Below are positions 1 to 4,712 of a stretch of 5,862 nucleotides of DNA, piece after piece. The stretch's first letter is position 1. Every line of letters begins with the position of its first letter. Under the pieces are notes generated by a model. That model was not told where the DNA came from, searched no databases, and saw only the letters and a program-made list of their open reading frames with translations. This DNA comes from JAMOAD01 sp023621955. GTDB taxonomy: Bacteria > Acidobacteriota > Aminicenantia > JAMOAD01. Where the stretch lies: positions 1 through 5,862 of the forward strand of contig DAONEM010000064.1 in the NCBI GenBank assembly GCA_035403085.1, written 5' to 3'. Position numbers and translations under genes: made by a program.

Positions 1-227
1 GTCCACTCCCCCAAGGGGGAAGAGAGGGCACTGCAGGGGGGAAGGCTCTCGACGAACTCTCGGGGCCAGAGGGAGAGGAGGTTCCCCGTGAAGGGGAGGG
101 AGAGGAGCGCCAAGGCCCTCCAGAGGGAGACCCTTCTCTCTTGCTCTCCCACAAAGAGGGTCAAGAGGGAGGCTTCACAAGACCAAGTCGGGGGAAGGCC
201 GGGGAACTCTTGAATATGGATTCTCAC
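1..227 (-). CDS. Unrecognised protein, N-terminal part (runs off the window at base 1)
   Basis: A reading frame opens at GTG (227-225), which overlaps the pgeF stop TGA as GTGA. It stays open for all 75 remaining codons to the window edge, while the other two minus-strand frames close within about 60 bases. Third positions are mostly G or C, as in the neighbouring genes. The peptide begins MRIHIQEFPGLPPTW and continues with a leucine- and tryptophan-rich stretch (LWRALALLSLPF, then NLLSLWPREF at roughly residues 35-60). I recognise no family or catalytic motif. The hydrophobic stretch is interrupted by charged residues, so I do not call a membrane helix. There is no Shine-Dalgarno upstream of the GTG; the 4-bp overlap suggests translational coupling to pgeF. 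A non-coding 3' flank remains possible because only 75 codons are visible. Confidence 0.55.
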   Translation of the reverse strand, partial: MRIHIQEFPGLPPTWSCEASLLTLFVGEQERRVSLWRALALLSLPFTGNLLSLWPREFVESLPPCSALSSPLGEW

Positions 228-889
228 GGAAGGAGTCGGATCCCATGGTGGAGTCTTCCCTCTCTCTCCCCTCTCCGGTAGGAGAAGAGCCGGGAGTCTT
301 CCATCGTGCAGAGGGGGATCTCCTCCACCGAGGAGGGGGAGAAACCGAGCTCCCTGAGTGCGAACCGGACGGCCCCGTGAAGGTCGAGAACGAGGCCCTT
401 CCCGTTTCTGGAGAAGAGGCTTTCAGGGAACCCCGCCTCAGAAAAGAGGGGCACAAGCTCTTCGCCGACGGTGTAGCACCGACCGCAGATGGAGGGGCCG
501 ATCCAGAAGCGGGTGAACTCGGTCAGCTCCCGTCGAGAGGCGATGGAGAGAGCCTCTTGGAAGAAAGAGGGAAAGATTCCCCCTTGAATCCCCCTCCATC
601 CGGCGTGAAGGGCGGCCACGAAGGGGACCCGGGGGTTGTAGGCGAGGACGGGCACGCAGTCGGCGGTCTTGACGACCAAGGTGAAGCCCCTGCTTGTTGT
701 CAGAAGGCCGTCGGCCTCGGGGAGGGTCGTGAGAGGGGCGTCCAGGGTGAGGACGGTCGCGGAGTGAACCTGCTTGAGCAGTTGTTTGGGAGAGTCGGGA
801 AAGAGGTCGTCCACGACGAGGTGCCGGGAAGAGAAGAGGCCTTCGAAGCCGGCGCCGCCGAAGCGGTAGACCCAAGGGAGCTTAACCAA
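224..889 (-). CDS. pgeF: PgeF/YfiH family protein (laccase domain, peptidoglycan editing factor)
   Basis: This 221-residue protein has the full length and motif order of the YfiH/DUF152 family. It shows QVHS (metal ligand His42), ADGLLT (59-64), KTADCVPVL (Cys78), ALHAGWRG (His95), IGPSICGRCYTVGEE (130-144, Cys135), LDLHGAVR (168-175) and CTMEDSRLFSYRRG near the C-terminus. His42, Cys78 and His95 match the zinc-binding His-Cys-His set of the family. Members were first reported as polyphenol oxidases or adenosine-processing enzymes. E. coli YfiH (PgeF) is described as removing misincorporated amino acids from peptidoglycan precursors; which activity applies here is not visible. The start is TTG at 889-887, supported by AAAGGAG eight bases upstream. 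It overlaps the end of pdxA by 8 bp, consistent with co-translation. No signal peptide is seen, so it is probably cytoplasmic. Confidence 0.95.
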   Translation of the reverse strand: MVKLPWVYRFGGAGFEGLFSSRHLVVDDLFPDSPKQLLKQVHSATVLTLDAPLTTLPEADGLLTTSRGFTLVVKTADCVPVLAYNPRVPFVAALHAGWRGIQGGIFPSFFQEALSIASRRELTEFTRFWIGPSICGRCYTVGEELVPLFSEAGFPESLFSRNGKGLVLDLHGAVRFALRELGFSPSSVEEIPLCTMEDSRLFSYRRGEREGRLHHGIRLLP

Positions 890-1826
890 GAGCTCTTCTC
901 CTTTGGAGGGAACGGGCGAGGCGAAGGGCTCTGACCAGGGAGCCCTCGGAAGCGACCCCCTTGCCGGCCAGATCGAAAGCGGTTCCGTGATCTGGAGAGG
1001 TACGGACTACCGGCAGGCCCAGGGAGAGGTTTACGCCTTTGTCGAAGTAGAGAAGTTTGAAGGGCGTCAAGCCGAGATCATGGCTGAAGGAGACGATGAC
1101 CGCCTTGGGGTCGTTACGAAGGCGGTAGAAGAGCGTATCGTTGGGGGAGGGCGGTTCCAGGGGGATACCCTCCTCTCTCAACCGGGAGACTACGGGCTTG
1201 AGGAGGTTCTCCTCCTCCTCTCCCAGGGTGCCGTTCTCTCCGCTGTGGGGGTTGATGGAACCGCAGTAGAAACGGAAACCAAGTCGGTAACGGACGTTCA
1301 ACTCATTGTGGAGGAGCCGGAAGAAGGGGAGGAGTCTCTCCGGGGTCACCATCTTCCAGAGGCTCTTGAGGGGAATGTGGTGGGTGAAGAGGGCGACCTT
1401 GAAACGGGGGCCCCAGAAGAACATGATCGGGCTCGTCCCGTAACGGCTTTCCAGATATTCGGTGTGGCCCTTCCAAGGGTGTCCCGCCTTCAACCAAAGT
1501 TCCTTGGAGATCGGCGCCGTGACCACTGTCGATCCTGGGTGGGCTTCGGCCAGCTCCAAGGCCCTACGGAAGGAGAGAAAGGAGCAGTCTCCGCTCTCCG
1601 GGGAGGGGGTGAAGAGTTCACGCTCGTCCTCAAGGGCAAAGCGGAGGATTCGTTCGCTCTGGGGAAGGAGGGTGGGAGCCCACCTTTCCAGAGAACGGTG
1701 GAGAACCCTCTTGGGCCCGACCAGGTAGGGGAGAGTCGCTGGGAAGCGAAGAAGCGCCTTGGCGGAGATCTCCGGTCCGATTCCTCCGGGGTCGCCGGTG
1801 GAGAGAAAGGTCAGGGGGGAGGTCAT
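882..1826 (-). CDS. pdxA: 4-hydroxythreonine-4-phosphate dehydrogenase
   Basis: PdxA oxidises 4-phosphohydroxy-L-threonine with NAD in the DXP-dependent pathway to pyridoxal 5'-phosphate; the product is the partner substrate of PdxJ. At 314 residues it is slightly shorter than the E. coli enzyme (about 329). Visible family motifs are GDPGGIGPEI (11-20), TAPISKELW (103-111), GHTEYLESR (120-128), INPHSGENG (191-199), PNDTLF (228-233), SHDLGL (248-253) and GLPVVRTSPDHGTAFDLAG near the end. The three metal-binding histidines of the family correspond to His150, His194 and His249, and all are present. The common YHDQG motif reads SHDLG here, a mild divergence. The ATG at 1826-1824 overlaps the hfq-like stop as ATGA, indicating translational coupling, since only a weak GGG lies upstream. 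The gene overlaps pgeF by 8 bp. Family assignment is firm. Confidence 0.97.
   Translation of the reverse strand: MTSPLTFLSTGDPGGIGPEISAKALLRFPATLPYLVGPKRVLHRSLERWAPTLLPQSERILRFALEDERELFTPSPESGDCSFLSFRRALELAEAHPGSTVVTAPISKELWLKAGHPWKGHTEYLESRYGTSPIMFFWGPRFKVALFTHHIPLKSLWKMVTPERLLPFFRLLHNELNVRYRLGFRFYCGSINPHSGENGTLGEEEENLLKPVVSRLREEGIPLEPPSPNDTLFYRLRNDPKAVIVSFSHDLGLTPFKLLYFDKGVNLSLGLPVVRTSPDHGTAFDLAGKGVASEGSLVRALRLARSLQRRRALG
898..904 (-). promoter_or_regulatory. Ribosome binding site of pgeF
   Basis: The minus strand reads AAAGGAG here, with an 8-base spacer to the TTG at 889. It lies inside the last codons of pdxA and decides the non-ATG start of pgeF. No ATG nearby in this frame offers a better choice. 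Confidence 0.75.
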
Positions 1827-2155
1827 GACCCGTGGTAGGGATAATCTTCGCTGTTCGCCGAAACGTCCCGGTCGTCGTCCTTGAAGATGTAGAGGACCGC
1901 GTTCTTGTAGACCAGGAGGTTGGGGAGACCGAGGCGGTTGATCTTCAAACACTTCTCGTCATACCACTCCAGGGTGCCTCGAATCTCTTCGCCGTTGACG
2001 AGAACGAAGACCAAGGGCGTTCTGGCGTTCATCTGCTTGAGGTAGTAGAAGTTTTCCGCATGGGTCTGGAAGGGAGGCGCCACTTTCTTCTTGGGGACCG
2101 GTTTTGTGGAAGGGTTGGGAATATCGGCCATAGAAGGTTTGATCAACTTCCGCAT
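1823..2155 (-). CDS. hfq: Hfq-like RNA-binding Sm protein with N-terminal extension
   Basis: This 110-residue protein has a basic, proline/lysine-rich N-terminal extension (1-32), one Sm/Hfq domain (about 33-92) and a short acidic tail (DDDRD...EDYPYHGS). Sm1 is seen as PLVFVLVNGEEIRGTLEWYDEKCLKI, which lines up with E. coli Hfq [20 protein letters not shown]. Sm2 is seen as LVYKNAVLYIF, against MVYKHAIST in E. coli. Hfq forms hexameric rings that bind U-rich and A-rich RNA and help sRNA-mRNA pairing. By hand alignment several E. coli RNA-contact residues differ: Tyr25 to Val, Lys31 to Glu, Arg16/Arg17 to Met/Asn and His57 to Asn; Lys56 is kept. RNA specificity may thus differ. I chose the ATG at 2155 because GGAGG lies 5 bases upstream. 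An in-frame ATG at 2218 would add 21 residues but has only a T-tract before it. The gene is coupled to pdxA by an ATGA overlap and lies just downstream of the rnpB terminator. Confidence 0.85.
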   Translation of the reverse strand: MRKLIKPSMADIPNPSTKPVPKKKVAPPFQTHAENFYYLKQMNARTPLVFVLVNGEEIRGTLEWYDEKCLKINRLGLPNLLVYKNAVLYIFKDDDRDVSANSEDYPYHGS

Positions 2156-2160
2156 ATGTT

Positions 2161-2165
2161 CCTCC
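2161..2165 (-). promoter_or_regulatory. Ribosome binding site of the hfq-like gene
   Basis: The minus strand reads GGGAGGAACATATG; the GGAGG core is 5 bases before the ATG at 2155. This site favours the shorter form of the protein over the upstream in-frame ATG at 2218, which directly follows the terminator T-tract and has no purine-rich leader. Confidence 0.8.
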
Positions 2166-2220
2166 CGAATCTTGACGGCCCGTCTTCGCGGGTCCGGATA
2201 CTCTTTCTTAAGGGACATTA

Positions 2221-2252
2221 CGAAAAAAAAAAGAAAAGGTTTCCCCTTCGGG
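2221..2252 (-). terminator. Intrinsic terminator at the rnpB 3' end
   Basis: The minus strand reads TCCCCGAAGGGGA (five base pairs with a GAA loop), then AACC, then TTTTCTTTTTTTTTTCG. The ten-T run is at 2232-2223. The stem is short and shares its left arm (CCCC) with the 3' strand of RNase P helix P1, so it competes with the mature RNA fold. The region from 2220 to 2156, between terminator and hfq-like start, holds no convincing promoter. It could instead encode the N-terminal extension from the alternative ATG at 2218. Confidence 0.75.
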
Positions 2253-2611
2253 GACGGAGTGTAAGCCGAATTCTGTCGAGAAAGATCATTAATCTTGGAA
2301 GACCGGTTACCCGGCTTCTCTTGCGGCTTACCCGGGGAATCAGGCGGGCCACCTTTAACACCCCTGTTTAGCCTTGCTCCGGGTGGGGTTTACCGTGCCT
2401 TCGACGTTGCCGTCAAAGCGGTGAGCTCTTACCTCACCGTTTCACCCTTACTCCGAGGTTACCCTCGAAGCGGTCTCATTTCTGTGGCACTTTCCTTTCA
2501 GAGCCTGAGCCCTGAACCCCGCGTTACGGGGCACCCTGCCCTGGGGAGTTCGGACTTTCCTCACCGGGATCATCCCGATGCGATCTTTCCTCCGCCCCCG
2601 AAGGGGAAACC
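2238..2611. repeat. 22-bp inverted repeat flanking rnpB (extended P1)
   Basis: The arm at 2611-2590 and the arm at 2259-2238 (minus-strand reading) are complementary over all 22 positions, with one G-U pair (2595 with 2254). The inner ten pairs are P1 of mature RNase P RNA. The outer twelve lie outside the usual mature ends. The left arm is inside the response-regulator coding region (around residues 444-451), and the right arm includes the terminator stem. The pairing would close the whole RNA in a longer precursor, and I infer a processing signal. Confidence 0.8.
2250..2599 (-). ncRNA. rnpB: RNase P RNA (bacterial type A)
   Basis: This is the catalytic RNA that cuts the 5' leader from pre-tRNAs. 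P1 is formed by ten bases at 2599-2590 with 2259-2250 (nine Watson-Crick pairs plus one G-U). P2 is a perfect GAAAGATC/GATCTTTC pair (2589-2582 with 2287-2280). The P4 core pairs AAGTCCGAA (2557-2549, bulged U at 2554) with TTCGGCTT (2270-2263). Other conserved pieces are GTGCCACAGAAA (about 2480-2469), AAGGGTGAAACGGTG, GCACGGTAAACCCCACCCGG, GGAGCAAGGCTAAACAGGGG and ACAGAATTCGGCTTA. The GGU that binds the tRNA CCA end lies at 2353-2351. Two GNRA hairpins fit L14 (GCAA, 2410-2407) and L18 (GUAA, 2310-2307). The length of about 350 nt suits type A. Exact ends are inferred from P1. The 5' 76 nt overlap the response-regulator gene on the same strand, and no separate promoter was seen. Confidence 0.97.
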
Positions 2612-3942
2612 TTCAACTCTTTGAGCTTCTTGATCAGGTTCACCCTCGAGATTCCGATCTCTCGGGCCGTCTGAGCAACGTTGCCGCCGAAGCTCCTCAG
2701 CTTCACGGTTAAAAATTTTCGTTCAGCCTCCTTAATATACTCCCGATAGCCGGTGAAGTGAAGGGGGGAAGGAAGAATTAGTGAGGTCGGCTGGAGAAGA
2801 GCAAGCGCCTCTTCCAGGCCGACTTTGGTGGCGGGAACAAAGATGTAGACACGCTCCATGAAGTGCTTCAGCTCCCTGATGTTCCCCTTCCAGCTCCCCT
2901 TGGTCAGATTCTCCACCAGCTCCGGCGAGAACTCCTTCGGCTTCTGTCCTGTCTCGGAGGCAATCCTCCGGGAAAAGTGGTCCATCAGCAGGGGAATGTC
3001 GTCGCGCCGCTCCCGCAGAGGAGGGACTTCGAGGGTGACAACGTTGAGGCGGAAGAAGAGATCCTCTCGAAAGCTTCCCCTGCCGATCTCCTCCACAAGC
3101 TTCTTGTTGGTGGCCGCCACGGTGCGGACATCGACCCTCTTGACCTCGGTTTCGCCGATTCTCTGAACCTCGCCGTTCTCGATGATCCGCAAGACTTTGG
3201 CCTGAGCCCTCAGGGAGAGGTCTCCGATCTCGTCCAGGAAGAGTGTTCCTCCCTGGGCCTCTTCGAACTTCCCCTTCTTGTTCTCGATGGCCCCGGTGAA
3301 GGAGCCTTTCCTGTGGCCGAAGAGCTCGCTCTCCAGGAGCTCCTCCGGGATGGCGGCGCAGTTGAGGTGAACGTAGGGCTGGAGGGAGCGACGGCTGAGA
3401 AGGTGGAGGTTCTTCGCTACCAGCTCCTTGCCGGAACCGCTTTCGCCGAGGATCAAGACCGTTGCGTCCGAAGGGGCTACCTGCCGGATCTTCTCCTTGA
3501 GCGCCTGGACGGGGGAGGACTCCCCCACGATCAGGGCGCCTGCCAGTTCCGCCTCCAGTGTTCCCCGACGGGCCTGGGAGAGGGCCGCCTTTTCGAAGGC
3601 GTTGCGAACGGTGAGGAGGATTCTGTCGGGAGAGAAGGGCTTCTCGATGAAGTCGAAGGCCCCCGCCCGAGTGGCTTGGACCGCCAGGTCAACGTCTCCG
3701 TAGCCGGTGATGATGATCGTCTCTGTGGGGAGGGCTTCCTTGCGGACCGTTTCCAGAAGGTCCAGGCCGCTCTTGCCGGGAAGGCGGATGTCGGTGATGG
3801 TCACCTCCGGTCTCTCCTCCCGCAGAAGCCGTTCTCCCGAGAGGCCGTCGTCGGCCTCAAGAAGGGTGTAGCCTTCAGAGCGGAAGAGGCTCTTGAGGGA
3901 GCTTCGGATTCCCTCTTCGTCGTCGATGATCAGGAGTTTCAT
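2524..3942 (-). CDS. NtrC-family sigma-54-dependent response regulator
   Basis: This is a three-domain transcriptional activator of 472 residues. The receiver (about 1-118) has the acidic pair Asp7/Asp8, phospho-acceptor Asp51 (TDIRLPGKSG), Thr79 and Lys101 (EKPF). The AAA+ domain (about 138-365) has Walker A GESGSGKE (166-173), the sigma-54 contact loop as GSFTGA (213-218) rather than GAFTGA, Walker B GGTLFLDEIGDL (231-242), sensor I around AATN (276-279), the FREDLFFRLNV arginine-finger segment (291-301) and sensor II GNIREL (353-358). A Fis-type helix-turn-helix spans about 419-445. The tail 446-472 is hydrophilic, and residues 449-472 are encoded inside rnpB. The chosen ATG (3942) starts exactly at the receiver; the Shine-Dalgarno is weak (GAGAGAGACGAAGAG). 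It begins 13 bp after the pilin stop. No histidine kinase is present in the window, so signal and target genes are unknown; the pilin neighbour hints at pilus or secretion control. Confidence 0.95.
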   Translation of the reverse strand: MKLLIIDDEEGIRSSLKSLFRSEGYTLLEADDGLSGERLLREERPEVTITDIRLPGKSGLDLLETVRKEALPTETIIITGYGDVDLAVQATRAGAFDFIEKPFSPDRILLTVRNAFEKAALSQARRGTLEAELAGALIVGESSPVQALKEKIRQVAPSDATVLILGESGSGKELVAKNLHLLSRRSLQPYVHLNCAAIPEELLESELFGHRKGSFTGAIENKKGKFEEAQGGTLFLDEIGDLSLRAQAKVLRIIENGEVQRIGETEVKRVDVRTVAATNKKLVEEIGRGSFREDLFFRLNVVTLEVPPLRERRDDIPLLMDHFSRRIASETGQKPKEFSPELVENLTKGSWKGNIRELKHFMERVYIFVPATKVGLEEALALLQPTSLILPSPLHFTGYREYIKEAERKFLTVKLRSFGGNVAQTAREIGISRVNLIKKLKELKVSPSGAEERSHRDDPGEESPNSPGQGAP

Positions 3943-3955
3943 CTCTTCGTCTCTC

Positions 3956-4630
3956 TCAATCGTTGGTGTAAAAAACAAAAGCCACATCGTCCCCGCCCGG
4001 GGAGTCATCGGGAAGGGTTGTCTTGCGTGTGTTGTCGTCGAAGGGCGTCTGCCAGACCCCATCGGGACCGGCGGAGAGAACCATCAAGCGGTGGCCCGCC
4101 CTGGCGGTCTTGTCGGAAAGGGGGTTGCCGGGGAAGTAACGGGCGTTGACAACGTAGACTCCTCCCCAGGGGTCTCTCCAATAGGGGCGGTCGATATAGG
4201 GCCCTCTCCAGGAGTTCTCGCCGGAGGAGGGGTAATCCTGGCCGCTCTGAGCGGAGGAGTTGATCCCGGAATCGTCGTCGGGGTTGTTGAAGAAGAGGAA
4301 GTCGCCCAGAGACTTCGCCGGTAAGGAGCTTCCCCAGCGGAAGGCGCCGGGGGAAGAGGAGGAAAACCGTTGAGAGGCTTCGACACCGCTCTCTCCAGAG
4401 AGAAGCCGGTTGACGCCCCCGGAGGGGCCGTCGGCGTTCGTGGAAGGCCAGTAACCCGTGTCCTTGTAAAGGCTTAACAGGGCGGCTCCTAAGGCCCTCT
4501 CGTCGTTCACGGCCTGGGTCCTTCTGACCTCCTGGACATGCTTTGTCAGGGAAGGGGTGAGGACGATGAAGAGAAGGGAGAGGACAACGAGAACCACCAC
4601 CATCTCGAGAAGAGTGAAACCCCTCTTCAC
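3956..4630 (-). CDS. Type IV pilin-like / GspG-like pseudopilin
   Basis: The protein starts VKRGFTLLEMVVVLVVLSLLF, a classic class III prepilin signal. Cleavage is expected after Gly4, giving mature Phe5 with Glu9 at position +5, followed by a hydrophobic helix to about residue 25. The C-terminal part carries DTGYWPST (57-64), WRGPYIDRPYWRDPWGGVYVV (141-161), LSAGPDG (185-191) and an Asp-rich end (GGDDVAFVF). This resembles the major pseudopilin GspG, where a similar loop binds calcium. Length is 224 residues, longer than typical GspG (about 140), with a Ser/Gly/Asn-rich insert near 66-140. The GTG start at 4630 is set by AAAGGAGG 5 bases upstream; an upstream in-frame extension would sit in front of the signal and overlap the promoter. 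No other pilus or secretion genes are in the window. It could be a type II secretion, type IV pilus minor pilin or stand-alone pilin. Confidence 0.9.
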   Translation of the reverse strand: MKRGFTLLEMVVVLVVLSLLFIVLTPSLTKHVQEVRRTQAVNDERALGAALLSLYKDTGYWPSTNADGPSGGVNRLLSGESGVEASQRFSSSSPGAFRWGSSLPAKSLGDFLFFNNPDDDSGINSSAQSGQDYPSSGENSWRGPYIDRPYWRDPWGGVYVVNARYFPGNPLSDKTARAGHRLMVLSAGPDGVWQTPFDDNTRKTTLPDDSPGGDDVAFVFYTND

Positions 4631-4634
4631 CGCT

Positions 4635-4643
4635 CCCTCCTTT
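4635..4643 (-). promoter_or_regulatory. Ribosome binding site of the pilin gene
   Basis: The minus strand reads AAAGGAGGG, with GGAGG ending 5 bases before the GTG at 4630. It is the strongest Shine-Dalgarno in the window. It fixes the start so that the prepilin signal KRG|FTLLE is at the very N-terminus. Confidence 0.85.
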
Positions 4644-4644
4644 C

Positions 4645-4660
4645 CCGGGATCCCTCCCGG
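4645..4660 (-). promoter_or_regulatory. Small hairpin in the pilin 5' leader
   Basis: CCGGGA and TCCCGG form a perfect 6-bp GC-rich stem with a GGGA loop, ending one base before the AAAGGAGG ribosome site. There is no T-tract after it, so it is not an intrinsic terminator for the upstream phosphoesterase. It could stabilise the mRNA 5' end or influence ribosome access; function is inference. Confidence 0.45.
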
Positions 4661-4678
4661 CGATTCCTGATCATGATG

Positions 4679-4708
4679 ATTATGGAAGAAACTCTCTTCC
4701 CTTGTCAA
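4679..4708 (-). promoter_or_regulatory. Sigma-70-type promoter for the pilin-regulator-rnpB operon
   Basis: On the minus strand a perfect -35 TTGACA (4708-4703) is followed by an 18-bp spacer and CATAAT (4684-4679), five of six matches to TATAAT. Transcription would start near 4672, about 42 bases before the pilin GTG. The -35 box begins five bases after the phosphoesterase stop codon (4715-4713). No sigma-54 promoter (GG-N10-GC type) was noticed here. Confidence 0.75.
4684..4700. repeat. Inverted repeat within the promoter spacer
   Basis: GGAAGA and TCTTCC, 5 bases apart, form a 17-bp dyad lying almost entirely between the -35 and -10 boxes. The position suits a repressor or activator operator. 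A 6-bp dyad in purine-rich DNA can also arise by chance. Confidence 0.35.
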
Positions 4709-4712
4709 CGGG

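Noticed and set aside
245..934. Plus-strand frame opposite pgeF
   Set aside because: Shadow of pgeF, whose family motifs are complete on the minus strand; low-complexity Gly/Glu content.
903..1838. Plus-strand open frame (311 codons) opposite pdxA
   Set aside because: It is antisense to a clear PdxA with intact metal ligands; the translated sequence is Gly/Glu-rich without motifs.
1832..2371. Plus-strand frame across the hfq-like gene and rnpB 3' end
   Set aside because: It crosses two well-supported minus-strand genes and the terminator, with no ribosome site or motif.
2480..2490. TGGCAC resembling a sigma-54 -24 box
   Set aside because: It is part of the conserved GUGCCACAG segment of RNase P RNA and lacks a TTGC partner at the right spacing.
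2295..2624. Plus-strand frame across rnpB
   Set aside because: The region is explained by RNase P RNA pairing on the other strand; an open frame through a structured RNA is incidental.
2612..2720. Possible separate rnpB promoter inside the regulator gene
   Set aside because: I looked for -35/-10 pairs upstream of P1; TTGCTC with a 17-bp spacer has no acceptable -10, and the AT-rich patch near 2710-2720 lacks a properly spaced -35. Not convincing enough to list.
2863..4149. Long plus-strand open frame (428 codons) opposite the response regulator
   Set aside because: It is antisense to a protein with complete receiver, AAA+ and HTH motifs. Its own translation has no recognisable motif and looks like an artefact of GC-biased codon use.
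4645..4660. Hairpin as terminator of the lipA-phosphoesterase unit
   Set aside because: No T-tract follows; the next bases are the pilin ribosome binding site.
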